A stretch of DNA of 64,000 nucleotides from Mangrovimicrobium sp048323675 (GCF_048323675.1 NZ_JBLWFK010000003.1:1-64000), one strand, 5' to 3'; counted from the first letter of the stretch, positions 8,076-17,207 are shown. Notes: generated from the letters alone by a model not told the origin. Numbers and translations are program-made.

Positions 8076-9353
8076 GCCGCTGTAGTCCGACTGCAACTGG
8101 TCGAAGCTCAGCGACGCGATAAACCGGGAAAAACTCATCCAGGTCGCCAGCCCCTTCATCTCGGCGAAATGCGGCGGCAGGAAGCGCGGAGGCATTACCA
8201 CTCCCTCTTCCAGCAACAGGCGGTAGTGCTTGATATCCTCCAGGGTGACCTTGCCCAGGAACAGCAGGGGCAGGCTGTCCAGCTTCCCCTCGCTCATCGC
8301 CAGGCGCAGGAAATTGAAGGTCTGCACAAAGCCGCGCATGTAGGCCAGGTCCTTGGTGAAGGGCTTGCCCTCGGGCGTGCTGCCACGGAAGACCCGCGCG
8401 GCAATCGAGTAACTCTCCTGGGGTGACAGGTTGTTGCCGCAGAGGTAATCAAACACCTCGACAAAATTCGCCCCGTCCTCGGCAAGCGTTACCGCGCGCA
8501 CCCGGTTGACCAGTTTGTAGAGGCGCCCGGGACTGGAGCGCAGGGTGAGAATTTCCGTCAGCACCGCCAGTCCTTCCTGTGTCGTGGTCGAGGACGGCGG
8601 CCCCTTGCCGAGGAAAGTACAGTAAGGCTGGGCCATGCCATTGAGGGTGGTGCCGAGGTGCACCCAGCCCTCGTGCACTTCCAGGACGTCGATATCCAGC
8701 TGGTTGAAACGCGCATCGCTGCGTATTTTCAGGTAGTCCGAACCCGCCGCGGCGTCAGCGGTCATCTGGTCGTTCAGCAGGACCCGGAAGCCCGCGTCGG
8801 GAAAAACCGCCAGCAGGCGCTCGTTGAGCATCTCCACCGCCTGCTCCGCGCTGAAGGTTTTCTCCGCTTCGGTCATCGAATCGTTGCGCAGCAGGTTGAC
8901 CAGGGTGTCCTCCATTGCGGTACCCAGGTCCGCCAGCGTGGGATCACCGGCGTGGAAAACATCCGAAGCGGAACCGTAGAGGTCACGGGAAATCAGCCCG
9001 AACTCACTGGTACCGCGCGCATCGAGCATGTCCACGACACTGCGGTACTCGCGGCAGATACGGCGCATCAGCACCGAGACCGGATTCAACTGGCCGAGCT
9101 GCCGGGAGATATCCCGCTCGATCTCGCGAAATTCGCTGCGCTTGTCGGCGGCGACAAAATCCAGCGGGTTGCGGCGCGCGTAGTACTCCGCATCCACCGC
9201 GGGCAGTTCGCGGCAACCACTGGCAAAAAAACCCTCGCGAATGTCCGCGTGCCACTTGATGGTATCGAGGATGCGTATCGGGCGCTGGGCCTCGACCATG
9301 CGGTCGGACAACTCGCGCACGGTGCTGAGATACTGCTGGGTGGGACCGCTCAT
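8067..9353 (-). CDS. DUF1704 HExxxH metallopeptidase-like protein (QEGLA motif family)
   Basis: A 428-residue soluble protein of the family labelled flavohemoglobin expression-modulating QEGLA motif. The zinc site reads HEGWVH (HExxxH, about residues 228-233), with the glutamate of TTTQEGLAVLTE about 25 residues later as likely third ligand. DUF1704 is the bacterial relative of the MATCAP tyrosine carboxypeptidases, so a carboxypeptidase that trims a terminal residue is a reasonable guess. The ATG at 9353 overlaps the stop of the GNAT/C39 gene (ATGA), so the two are translationally coupled. A RimK-like ligase stands divergent. The three families recur together in proteobacteria as I recall. 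No substrate is known to me. Confidence 0.8.
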   Translation of the reverse strand: MSGPTQQYLSTVRELSDRMVEAQRPIRILDTIKWHADIREGFFASGCRELPAVDAEYYARRNPLDFVAADKRSEFREIERDISRQLGQLNPVSVLMRRICREYRSVVDMLDARGTSEFGLISRDLYGSASDVFHAGDPTLADLGTAMEDTLVNLLRNDSMTEAEKTFSAEQAVEMLNERLLAVFPDAGFRVLLNDQMTADAAAGSDYLKIRSDARFNQLDIDVLEVHEGWVHLGTTLNGMAQPYCTFLGKGPPSSTTTQEGLAVLTEILTLRSSPGRLYKLVNRVRAVTLAEDGANFVEVFDYLCGNNLSPQESYSIAARVFRGSTPEGKPFTKDLAYMRGFVQTFNFLRLAMSEGKLDSLPLLFLGKVTLEDIKHYRLLLEEGVVMPPRFLPPHFAEMKGLATWMSFSRFIASLSFDQLQSDYSGLL

Positions 9354-10489
9354 GCGCTCTTCCTTGCTTTGCGTTTCAGGATCACCGCGGCCTGCAGGCG
9401 GGTGCCCCCGAACCGGCTCATGGCGGCAAAATCCTCCCGGGCGATCGGCAGGTGCTGGTAGTCCAGCGCATTCAGGGATTCCGCGCCGCTCTCATGCTCC
9501 AGGTCGATCTCATAGGCGGGGTCCTGCAGGAACAGGCAGCGCTCGTCGCTGCCGCTCAGCACGACCCAGTGCGGTGCTTTCTTGCGATCCAGCCGATAGG
9601 TGGAAATCAGCACCAGGACACTGGCGCCGGCATTGAATTCGTCGATCAGTTCCTGCTGATCCAGGCCGCGGTAGCTGGTCGTCACGCCAAGGGTTTGCGC
9701 CTCGGCGACGAAACCTTCGTGCACCAGGGTCATTACCCGCTTCTTGTTGCTGTCCCTCACTCCCTCGAGAAACAGCGGTCCGACCTGGTTGACGATAACC
9801 TCGGCGCCGTAGCCGCGCCGCGCCGCGGCCAGGGCCAACCCGAGGGGATGGCAGCCGCCATGGCCCGAGGTCATGAAGATGGTAGTCGCCTCGCGCCAGA
9901 TCTGGATTTCCTCGGCATGGTCGGGAGTGTAGGAACCGTCCAGCGCAGCCAGGCCCATCATCAGGGACGCGGGGCCGCAGGTAAACGCGGTACTCTGCGG
10001 GAACCACGGAATAGAGCGACTCGACTCGGCCTTGCTGTAGGCGTGGATACATTTTTCCATGCGTATCGCGTCGCCGTGGTCGTCGTAATAATCGCGATAC
10101 AGGCCAAAGGGCCGGTAACCCATGCCCTCGTAGAGCGCGATGCCCGCGGTATTGCCCGTGGCAACCTCCAGCCGCATGTACAGCGCCCCGTTACCGCGCG
10201 CGGTCCGTTCCGCCTGCTGCAGCAGCGCCTTGGCCAGCCCCCTGCCCCGCGCAACGGGATTCACCGCTATCGAATACAGGCGCGCGAGACGGGTACCGCG
10301 ACGCAGGATGACCAGCACATAGGCCAGCAATGCGTTGGCGTCCTCGGCCACCAGGAAAACGCAGTGCTCGTGTTTCAGCCAGCGACGAAAACTGCGCCGA
10401 CTGAGCCGGTCGCCAGAAAAACTCGCAGCTTCCAGAGACAGCAACGCCTCCAGGTCACTGCTCCGGGCTGGACGAATGGAATCGAGCAT
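9350..10489 (-). CDS. GNAT acetyltransferase fused to C39-type cysteine peptidase
   Basis: A two-domain 379-residue protein. The N-terminal GNAT domain (about residues 1-155) carries the acetyl-CoA loop RGRGLAKAL after IAVNP and ends with GYRPFGLY, like RimI. The C-terminal domain (about 165-375) is a C39/papain-fold peptidase: the oxyanion Gln and nucleophile Cys in PQSTAFTCGPASLMM, the catalytic His in KAPHWVVL, and the Asp in LQDPA. Such fusions are known in operons with ATP-grasp ligases. The start at 10489 is preceded by GCAGG and gives a proper RimI-like beginning; the longer frame upstream lacks domain homology. Coupled to the DUF1704 gene. Substrate unknown, probably a peptide or protein terminus. 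Confidence 0.82.
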   Translation of the reverse strand: MLDSIRPARSSDLEALLSLEAASFSGDRLSRRSFRRWLKHEHCVFLVAEDANALLAYVLVILRRGTRLARLYSIAVNPVARGRGLAKALLQQAERTARGNGALYMRLEVATGNTAGIALYEGMGYRPFGLYRDYYDDHGDAIRMEKCIHAYSKAESSRSIPWFPQSTAFTCGPASLMMGLAALDGSYTPDHAEEIQIWREATTIFMTSGHGGCHPLGLALAAARRGYGAEVIVNQVGPLFLEGVRDSNKKRVMTLVHEGFVAEAQTLGVTTSYRGLDQQELIDEFNAGASVLVLISTYRLDRKKAPHWVVLSGSDERCLFLQDPAYEIDLEHESGAESLNALDYQHLPIAREDFAAMSRFGGTRLQAAVILKRKARKSA

Positions 10490-10634
10490 AAATGCCTGCG
10501 AAAGCCCGCCCCGGAAGGGCTGTCGGCCCGGTGATGGAAGATGCCAAAATATAACGCTGCGCCAGATTGACTGCCAGTCCACGCTGCCAAATACTTCGCC
10601 TGTTATTCCCGCCAGACCAGCAGAGCTTACCGTC

Positions 10635-12101
10635 GTGTCCAAAACGCTTATCGTCGTCCACCAGCGCAAGGACTGGCCCCAGCCGCCAACCGCAGGGCAG
10701 GTCATTACCTTCCAGGACTATGTTACCGGGAACTACCCCCAGGGTTCGGTGCGGCCGCGCATCATCAACCTGTGTCGCAAGTTCGGCTACCTGAGCGAGG
10801 GGTACTATTGTTCACTGCTGGCGGAGGCCCGGGGCCACAAGATTACTCCCTCACTGCAGACCCTCAGCGACCTCACCCGGCGCTCCCTGTACCGCATACG
10901 GGTAAGCGACCTCGGCGTGCCGCTGAACAACCTGCCGGTAGATGCGGAACCCAACAGCAGCCTGAAACTGCGCTTTTTCTTCGGCCGCTCACTGGACCCC
11001 ACCCTCGACGAACTGGCTCGCCGCCTGTTCGAAATATTCCCCTGCCCGCTGCTGGAGATAACCCTCAAGCGCAAGGCCCAGTGGGAGATCACCGGCCTGC
11101 GCCCGCTGTCGCCACGCCAGCTGGCGGAGGACGAACGCGAGCTGTTCACCTGGACACTGGAGGATTTCACCCGCAAGCAATGGAGGCGCAAACGGGTGAA
11201 AGCCCGCTCCCGCTACGACCTGGCGATTCTCTGCGATCCGGGTGAATCCATGCCACCCTCCAATGCCGGCGCGCTGAAACGCTTTATCCGCGCCGGGCGG
11301 GAAATGGGCATTCACTGCCAGCTGATCACCCAGCGCGACTACCTGCGCCTGCCGGAATTCGACGGCCTGTTTATTCGCACCACCACCAACATCGACCACT
11401 TTACCTTCCGCTTCGCCCGCAAGGCAGAGAACGAGGGTCTGGTGGTCATCGACGACAGCAACTCCATCCTGCGCTGTACCAACAAGGTGTACCTGGCGGA
11501 CCTGTTCCGGATTCACAAGGTACCGGCGCCGCGCACCCTGCTGCTGCATCGCGGGCACCGGGAGCAACTGGATAAACTGGCCGCGGATTTCGGCTTCCCG
11601 GTGGTGATCAAGATCCCCGACGGTTCCTTTTCCCGCGGCGTGGAGAAAGCCAACAACCGCGAGGAACTGGACAGTATCAGCAGGAAACTGTTCCGCGAGT
11701 CCACTCTGCTGCTGGCCCAGGAATTCCTCTACACCGATTTCGACTGGCGCATCGGCGTGCTCGATCGCAAGCCGCTGTACGCCTGCCGCTACTACATGGT
11801 GAAGCGCCACTGGCAGATCTATCGCCACGGCCAGCGCACCAACTCGGGTGGTTTCGATACGCTGCCGGTCAGCGAGGTCCCAACCGCCGTACTGGAGGCT
11901 GCCCTGGCTGCGACGCGACCGATCGGCGATGGTTTCTACGGTGTCGACGTCAAGGAAAAGGACGGCCGCGGCTACGTGATTGAAGTCAACGACAACCCCA
12001 GTATCGAGAGCGGCATCGAGGACAAGCACCTCGGCATGGACCTGTACCGGCAGGTAATGGGTACGCTACTGCGGCGGATGGAAGCGCGTCGCGGCCACTG
12101 A
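10635..12101 (+). CDS. RimK-like ATP-grasp ligase with N-terminal extension
   Basis: ATP-dependent carboxylate-amine ligase of the RimK/glutathione-synthetase group, 488 residues. The first 190 or so residues form a family-specific domain (from KTLIVVHQRKDW). The ATP-grasp part follows, with DSNSILRCTNKVYLADLF, the ATP-binding FPVVIKIPDGSFSRGV, the lid region YRHGQRTNSGGF, and magnesium ligands in GVDVKEKDGRGYVIEVNDNPSIE. I take the GTG at 10635 as start because the conserved N terminus begins there; the ribosome binding site is weak. It stands divergent from the GNAT/C39-DUF1704 pair with a 145-bp gap. It probably adds amino acids to a peptide or small molecule. A role in ribosomal S6 modification is unlikely given the extra domain. 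Confidence 0.82.
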   Translation: MSKTLIVVHQRKDWPQPPTAGQVITFQDYVTGNYPQGSVRPRIINLCRKFGYLSEGYYCSLLAEARGHKITPSLQTLSDLTRRSLYRIRVSDLGVPLNNLPVDAEPNSSLKLRFFFGRSLDPTLDELARRLFEIFPCPLLEITLKRKAQWEITGLRPLSPRQLAEDERELFTWTLEDFTRKQWRRKRVKARSRYDLAILCDPGESMPPSNAGALKRFIRAGREMGIHCQLITQRDYLRLPEFDGLFIRTTTNIDHFTFRFARKAENEGLVVIDDSNSILRCTNKVYLADLFRIHKVPAPRTLLLHRGHREQLDKLAADFGFPVVIKIPDGSFSRGVEKANNREELDSISRKLFRESTLLLAQEFLYTDFDWRIGVLDRKPLYACRYYMVKRHWQIYRHGQRTNSGGFDTLPVSEVPTAVLEAALAATRPIGDGFYGVDVKEKDGRGYVIEVNDNPSIESGIEDKHLGMDLYRQVMGTLLRRMEARRGH

Positions 12102-12102
12102 T

Positions 12103-13011
12103 TCAGCCCTCGGCCCGCCACAGCAGTTCGGGACGGCAGTGCCGGACAACGAAACGCGATACCTCGTCCGGGAGCGTCTCCCGGTAGCGGTCGACCGCCT
12201 CGGCATCGATGCCATCACTGGTAGTGAAGGACGAATTACTCTTGCTGGGGCGCCCGCCCTGGGTGTAATCCAGCAATTCCGGGTGGAAGGCAATTCCTGC
12301 CAGGGCGCAGACCTCGCGAATGGCGCTTTCGGTATTCAGCACCAGGTCTTCGAAGCGCACGGCCAGGGCCGGCCCACACTCCTCGCGAAAGTGATCGATT
12401 TCCGCCATGTAGCGGTTCTGGCGGGCACAGTAGCGGCGCAGGCTGAGCCCCGGGTTGCGGACCAGCTTGGAACTCAGGTGCGCCCGCGGGTCGCGCACCA
12501 CGAAGACCCCACGCACATCGTAGAACTGCGCGAGCAAGCGGCCGACCCGGGTGAGATCGCGATTGCTGGGTTGCAGCGCACAGAAGTAGACACGCATCCG
12601 GCGCCCGTTCTCATCCCCCCCCAGGGCCTGTGATAGCGCCTCGATATGGTTGTAGGCAAGCTGGCTGGCGCGCCAGCGCTGGTGGCTGACGCGAATGTGG
12701 GCGTAGTAGCGATCGAGGTCGAGCGAGCCCGCAGTGCCGAAGGTTTCCCCCGCTTCGTCGCGGTTCACCCGCTCGAGGTGGCCGCCCTTCTGCAGGCGCC
12801 GGTAAAAGCCACTGGCCCCGCCGGCCCCGGCCAGCGCTCCCTGCATCCTCCGCCAGGGGCTGCGCGCCAGGTGGCGGACCGCGTAGTCTTCGTCCGGCGG
12901 CAGCAGCAGGTCCGGGTGGCCATCGAGCAGGCCGCGCAGCAGGTGGTTACCACCGCGGGGCGGCGCGCCGAGAATCAATAATGGGGGGCGATGCGCACTG
13001 TTCACGGACAA
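12103..13011 (-). CDS. sulfotransferase family protein 1
   Basis: PAPS-dependent sulfotransferase-fold protein of 302 residues. The 5'-phosphosulfate loop is GAPPRGGNHLLRGLL (about residues 15-29) and the 3'-phosphate motif is FVVRDPRAHLSSK (about 175-190). It is distant from the three sulfotransferases at 31-36 kb. The likely start is a TTG one base after the stop of the oxygenase gene (TGAGTTG); a GTG two codons later is the alternative. It is translationally coupled to that gene and ends one base from the convergent RimK-like gene. The acceptor is not predictable; a lipid or glycolipid is plausible from context. Confidence 0.75.
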   Translation of the reverse strand: MSVNSAHRPPLLILGAPPRGGNHLLRGLLDGHPDLLLPPDEDYAVRHLARSPWRRMQGALAGAGGASGFYRRLQKGGHLERVNRDEAGETFGTAGSLDLDRYYAHIRVSHQRWRASQLAYNHIEALSQALGGDENGRRMRVYFCALQPSNRDLTRVGRLLAQFYDVRGVFVVRDPRAHLSSKLVRNPGLSLRRYCARQNRYMAEIDHFREECGPALAVRFEDLVLNTESAIREVCALAGIAFHPELLDYTQGGRPSKSNSSFTTSDGIDAEAVDRYRETLPDEVSRFVVRHCRPELLWRAEG

Positions 13012-13012
13012 C

Positions 13013-13768
13013 TCAGTACATCATCCGCTCTTTGTCGGTAACCGGCGGCTTGCCGCTGAGAATTCGCTTGAGGCGTTTGCTCGCCAGGCGCAGCGGCCGA
13101 TGCGCTTCGAACACCACGATAAACACCTTGCGGAAATAGCCCTCCGGGCATTGCACCGCGCGGACACCGTGCCAGGAGTTGCCGCGCCGGGCGAACAGCA
13201 GGCTGCGGTTATCCGCAGTGAGCGCGGCGTACTCGGCCTTGAAGTCCGCGAACTGCGGCGCACTGGCCGCGGGGAATTCGCCCTCGTCGTCGAGGATCAC
13301 GGTCTCGCCGCCCCACTCGGGCTGCCAGTCGCGCTCCGTATTGAGATAGAAAATCTGCGAGCCCAGCTTGCCCCGCGAGTCGCAGTGGGGTGAGACCTCG
13401 CAGCCTGCCGGCGTGTAATGCCAGTGAAAGCGGAAGCGGATATCGCGCACCTTGAGCAACTGGCAGACAAACTCGCGGTAGGTATCACCGCGCAGTTCGT
13501 CGATGAACTGCTGCCAGGGTTCGGCGAGACTCATGCCCTCCTCGTAGTCGAGGACATAGCGGTCATGCCCCTTCTGCCCGTGTTTGCGGGTACCGTAGAA
13601 GGCCGCGCGAAACTGCGCGATGTCCGGCATGCTGTCCAGCAATTCCGGGTAGTGTTCCGGGGCAATGAAGTACTGGGGATTCAACCAGGGAAACGGCTGC
13701 CGTGCCCGGAACGCGCCGGTATCGATCTGTTCGAGAAGTGCCTGGTTTACATAGCGCAGAGCGCCCAT
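13013..13768 (-). CDS. 2-oxoglutarate/Fe(II) oxygenase family protein 1
   Basis: A 251-residue double-stranded beta-helix oxygenase, probably a hydroxylase. The iron ligands are H and D of SPHCDSRGKLGSQIFYLN and the distal H of NSWHGVRAVQ; an arginine suited to bind 2-oxoglutarate follows in YFRKVFIVVF. The start ATG at 13768 has GGGGA six bases upstream; the upstream extension has no family similarity. It forms an operon with sulfotransferase 1. A functionally similar oxygenase lies among the other sulfotransferases at 33 kb, so hydroxylation followed by sulfation is a possible shared theme. Confidence 0.75.
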   Translation of the reverse strand: MGALRYVNQALLEQIDTGAFRARQPFPWLNPQYFIAPEHYPELLDSMPDIAQFRAAFYGTRKHGQKGHDRYVLDYEEGMSLAEPWQQFIDELRGDTYREFVCQLLKVRDIRFRFHWHYTPAGCEVSPHCDSRGKLGSQIFYLNTERDWQPEWGGETVILDDEGEFPAASAPQFADFKAEYAALTADNRSLLFARRGNSWHGVRAVQCPEGYFRKVFIVVFEAHRPLRLASKRLKRILSGKPPVTDKERMMY

Positions 13769-13888
13769 TGTCTGTCCCCGGAAGTAAATTGCCCGCAATA
13801 TAAAGGAATCGTCGCCATTGAGCATTATTCCCTTGCCGGTCCCGTGCGGATAGTCCTAAATGTAAGTACTGGCACAGGGAGCCTGCAA

Positions 13889-15634
13889 TTGTACGCCCGG
13901 TTTCGGTTGTTTTCCCAATCTCCCGCCAAGGCTGTGCGGTATCGGCTGGCGGCTGCATTTTTCTTCGGCATTTTTGCCGCCGGCAGCTATGGCCAGCAGG
14001 ACGATACCGAAGCCTGCCGGCAGGGGCCAGATCTGCCGAAATACCAGAAATTCAATTTCATCAACCACAATCCGGAGCAGAAGGCATTCCGGGAATCCAT
14101 CCCCGCTGACGCCGTTATCGGGGAAGTTACCTTCACCCGCTATAACGTCTTCAACCTCGAGGACCAGCGGGAGGACAACTGGCTGTACCGCCTGGCAAAC
14201 CGGGTCAATGTGGTAACCTGGGAATCCGTGATCCAGAGTCAGTTGCTGCTGGCGCCCGGTGAACCCTACGACCCGGCGATGCTGGCGGAAACCGAACGCC
14301 TGCTGCGCGAGTTCGACTTCCTCTACGACGCGCGGGTGGTGCCGGTCCGGGTATGTGGCAAGCGCGTGGATGTCGAGGTGGTCACCCGGGATATCTGGAC
14401 CCTGAACCCCACCATCAGCCTGTCACGCAGCGGCGGCGACAACACCGCGGCGATCGGCATTACGGATTCGAACCTGCTGGGCAGCGGCAAGCAGGTTGGG
14501 CTGCTCTTCGAAGACGACCCTGACCGCAGCGGTTACAGCATGTTCTACGGGGACCCGGCACTGTTCGACTCGCGCTGGACCCTGGGGCTCACCTACAGCG
14601 ACTACGACGACGGCTACTACCGCGCCCTGGAAGTCGAGCGGCCCTTTTTCTCCGTCTATGAACCCTGGTCAGCCGGTACCGGCGCCCGCCAGGGAAAGGC
14701 CGAGGAGGCCACCTGGTATCGCGGCGACGAGGTGACTGAATTCAACCACGAATACGACGTGGTGGAATTGTTCGGCGCCATGGCCATCCACCCGGAGCAG
14801 GGCAACCGGGTGAACCGCTGGCGCGCCGGCCTGCACTACGAGACCAACAGCTTCGATTACAGCGACTCGGACATCCCCCCCGACCAGTTGCCCGGGGACC
14901 GCGACTACGTCTACCCCTTCATCGGTTACGATTCGATAGAGGATAGCTACAACAAGGTGCGCAACATGAATTACATCGGCCGCACCGAGGATTTTTACGT
15001 CGGCCAGCGCTACAACTGGATGCTGGGCTGGTCAGCGGAGGGGCTTGGCGCCACCCGGGACCAGATTGCTTTCGACGGCTATTACCAGACCACATTGCGG
15101 GTCAACAGCAAGAAGATGTGGCGGGTCGAGGGCTTCGCCAACGGCTTTTACGACCCGGACAGCGGTGATTTCGAGAATCTCTGGCTGACCCTGTATTCCA
15201 ACTACTTCCACCGCCAGCACCACAAGTGGACGTTCTTTGCCAGCACCCGGATCGACTACACCGACGGACTCACCGAGGACCGCCAGGTCTGGCTCGGCGG
15301 CGATACCGGCATGCGCGGGTACGAGCGCAACTACCAGGTCGGCGACCGCAGCTTCGTCGTCAGCCTGGAAGAGCGCTACTACTCGGACTGGCACCCCTTC
15401 CGCCTGTTCCGGGTGGGAGCCGCGGCCTTTGTCGATGTGGGGCGGGCCTGGTACGACGACCAGGATAACGGCGCCAACGGCGGCACCCTGGCCGACGTGG
15501 GCTTCGGCCTGCGGCTCAATTCCAGCCGCGCCAACAAGCGCCGGGTGATTCACGTCGACCTCGCCTTCCCCCTCGCCCGGGGCGATGACGTCGACAGCGT
15601 GCAGCTACTGTTCCGGGTACGCGACCAGTTCTAG
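13889..15634 (+). CDS. Omp85/BamA-family outer membrane barrel protein
   Basis: A 581-residue protein with an N-terminal signal peptide (LAAAFFFGIFAAGSYG then Q). A POTRA-like periplasmic region follows (about residues 60-170, including LLREFDFLYDARVVPVRVCGKRVDVEVVTRD cut into beta-strand-rich segments), then a 16-strand-type barrel. The Omp85 loop-6 hallmark appears as GGDTGMRGYERN near residues 470-481. Only one or two POTRA units fit, fewer than BamA. The start is a TTG at 13889 with AGGGAG seven bases upstream. It ends four bases from the convergent acyltransferase gene. Context suggests a role in placing lipid or lipoprotein products in the outer membrane, but the cargo is unknown. Confidence 0.78.
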   Translation: MYARFRLFSQSPAKAVRYRLAAAFFFGIFAAGSYGQQDDTEACRQGPDLPKYQKFNFINHNPEQKAFRESIPADAVIGEVTFTRYNVFNLEDQREDNWLYRLANRVNVVTWESVIQSQLLLAPGEPYDPAMLAETERLLREFDFLYDARVVPVRVCGKRVDVEVVTRDIWTLNPTISLSRSGGDNTAAIGITDSNLLGSGKQVGLLFEDDPDRSGYSMFYGDPALFDSRWTLGLTYSDYDDGYYRALEVERPFFSVYEPWSAGTGARQGKAEEATWYRGDEVTEFNHEYDVVELFGAMAIHPEQGNRVNRWRAGLHYETNSFDYSDSDIPPDQLPGDRDYVYPFIGYDSIEDSYNKVRNMNYIGRTEDFYVGQRYNWMLGWSAEGLGATRDQIAFDGYYQTTLRVNSKKMWRVEGFANGFYDPDSGDFENLWLTLYSNYFHRQHHKWTFFASTRIDYTDGLTEDRQVWLGGDTGMRGYERNYQVGDRSFVVSLEERYYSDWHPFRLFRVGAAAFVDVGRAWYDDQDNGANGGTLADVGFGLRLNSSRANKRRVIHVDLAFPLARGDDVDSVQLLFRVRDQF

Positions 15635-15638
15635 CAAC

Positions 15639-16571
15639 TCAGAGCTTGTGTGCCTTGGGCCAGCGCCGCTTCAGGCAGATCCACTCGCCCGGGCTCTCGC
15701 GGATCCAGCGCTCGAAACACTGGTTCACCTGCAGGGCGAGGTCGAGGGCCTGCTCCCGCTCGGGCGCGTCGGGAATGGAACAGCGCAGCGGCGGTTCCAG
15801 GGTAAGCCGGAACCGGCAACCGGGCAGCCGCTCGGTGCGCACCGGGATGAACGATGCCCCGGTGCGCAGCGCCAGGCCCGCCGCGCTGGTATTGGTGAGC
15901 GCCTCGCGGCCGAAAAACGGCACCAGTTTACCGCTGTCGAGGCGGGTATCCATGGCCAGCCCGATCATATTGCCGCGCTGCAGTTCCCGCAGCAGCGGCC
16001 GGGCGCCCTCCTCCGAGGAAATCCAGCCGACCCCGAACTCGCCGCGCAGTTTGGCCATGAGCCCGGCAAACACCGGGTTGGATTCCGGGGCGTAGATCGT
16101 ACTGACCGCAAGCCCGTACTGGCGCGCGATCAGGTTGTTGACCTGCCATGGGCCGACGTGGGCGCAAAACATGATCGCCGGGCGGCCCGCCTCCACGTGC
16201 TCGCGGGTTTCCGCGGACATGACGAATTCCAGGCGCTCCTTCCGCTGGTCCCAGATCTGGTCCATCTTGACCAGTTCCACCGCGGCGTAACCCAGGCTGC
16301 GAAAGATGTCCCTGACGGTCTGCCGGCGCCATTCCTCGCTTTCTTCGGGGAAGGCGATCTCCAGGTTGGCCATGGCCTTGGCCGCCTTGCGAGTGTGGGG
16401 GCCGACCACCGAGAAAACGCCGCCGGCAAAGCGGTAGGCACTCTCCAGCGACATCCTGCGCAAGCCCCAGAACACCGCGCGGAACAGGCCCGCTTCGCAG
16501 GTCTGGGCCATGCGGGCGAGAAACGGCGCCTTGCGCGCCAGTTTCTTGGGGATCAGGTAGTACTCAGGCAT
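15639..16571 (-). CDS. LpxL/LpxM-type lysophospholipid acyltransferase 1 with altered catalytic motif
   Basis: A 310-residue protein of the bacterial lipid A acyltransferase (LPLAT) family. The catalytic HxxxxE/D box appears as CAHVGPWQ (histidine about residue 137), so glutamine stands where glutamate is expected. Other family blocks are present (IYAPESNPVFAGLM, MIGLAMDTRLDSGKLVPFFGREA and FIPVRTERLPGCRF). The substitution could mean an inactive or regulatory paralogue, or a subgroup with a different mechanism. It is the last gene of the minus-strand run FAAL-reductase-LPLAT2-hydroxylase-LPLAT1. In this context the acceptor may be a sphingolipid rather than lipid A. Confidence 0.8.
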   Translation of the reverse strand: MPEYYLIPKKLARKAPFLARMAQTCEAGLFRAVFWGLRRMSLESAYRFAGGVFSVVGPHTRKAAKAMANLEIAFPEESEEWRRQTVRDIFRSLGYAAVELVKMDQIWDQRKERLEFVMSAETREHVEAGRPAIMFCAHVGPWQVNNLIARQYGLAVSTIYAPESNPVFAGLMAKLRGEFGVGWISSEEGARPLLRELQRGNMIGLAMDTRLDSGKLVPFFGREALTNTSAAGLALRTGASFIPVRTERLPGCRFRLTLEPPLRCSIPDAPEREQALDLALQVNQCFERWIRESPGEWICLKRRWPKAHKL

Positions 16572-16586
16572 GGGTCCGGCAATGCC

Positions 16587-17207
16587 TCAGCGGCGGGGCC
16601 AGGTACCGAAAACGGCATCCCACAGCGGCGAACTGACGCCGTAGCGCCCGACCTGGCGGGAAAAATGGTGGCGCAGGTGATAGTGCTTTAGAAACTTCGC
16701 CAGCCGGTTGCGCATGTGGAAATGGTGGGTTGCGTAATGGATATAGTCGTACATCAGGTAGCCGACGATAAAGCCCGCCATGAAGGCCGCGATCAGGTGC
16801 GCGGGAATCACCAGAGAGAACAGCAGGTACAGCAGGGCCATGATCGGAATGGCGCCGGCCGGCGGGAACACCAGCCGGGTCTTGTCCATCGGGTCGTCGT
16901 GGTGGTTGCCGTGGAACAGGAACACCAGCCACTTGCCCGCCTTGCTCTTCGCCGGGTAGTGGAACAGGAAGCGATGGAAAATGTATTCGACGAGCGTCCA
17001 GACAAATACCCCGGCGAAGGCAACTGCAACGACACCGGGCACACCCAGCCCGTCCACCGCGAACGCCCGCCAGAACAGCCAGGCCGCCACCGGTGACCAG
17101 ACCAGCAGGGGGGTAATCGGATGCACGTGCGAGAGCCGCTCGAGCAGGTCATTCTCGAACAGGCGGATCGACTGGTGCGGGGCTTTTTGAGATTGCATCG
17201 CTTTCAC
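16587..17207 (-). CDS. fatty acid 2-hydroxylase-like membrane di-iron protein
   Basis: A 206-residue membrane protein of the fatty acid hydroxylase superfamily. The histidine set is VEYIFHRFLFHYP (about residues 73-85), LFHGNHHDDP (about 98-107), YIHYATHHFHM (about 155-165) and KHYHLRHHF (about 173-181). This spacing resembles yeast Scs7 and mammalian FA2H, which 2-hydroxylate the N-acyl chain of ceramide, but without their cytochrome b5 domain. The GTG start overlaps the LPLAT2 stop (GTGA). Bacterial sphingolipids often carry 2-hydroxy acyl chains, so ceramide acyl hydroxylation is my preferred role; carotenoid or sterol substrates are less likely here. Confidence 0.82.
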   Translation of the reverse strand: MKAMQSQKAPHQSIRLFENDLLERLSHVHPITPLLVWSPVAAWLFWRAFAVDGLGVPGVVAVAFAGVFVWTLVEYIFHRFLFHYPAKSKAGKWLVFLFHGNHHDDPMDKTRLVFPPAGAIPIMALLYLLFSLVIPAHLIAAFMAGFIVGYLMYDYIHYATHHFHMRNRLAKFLKHYHLRHHFSRQVGRYGVSSPLWDAVFGTWPRR

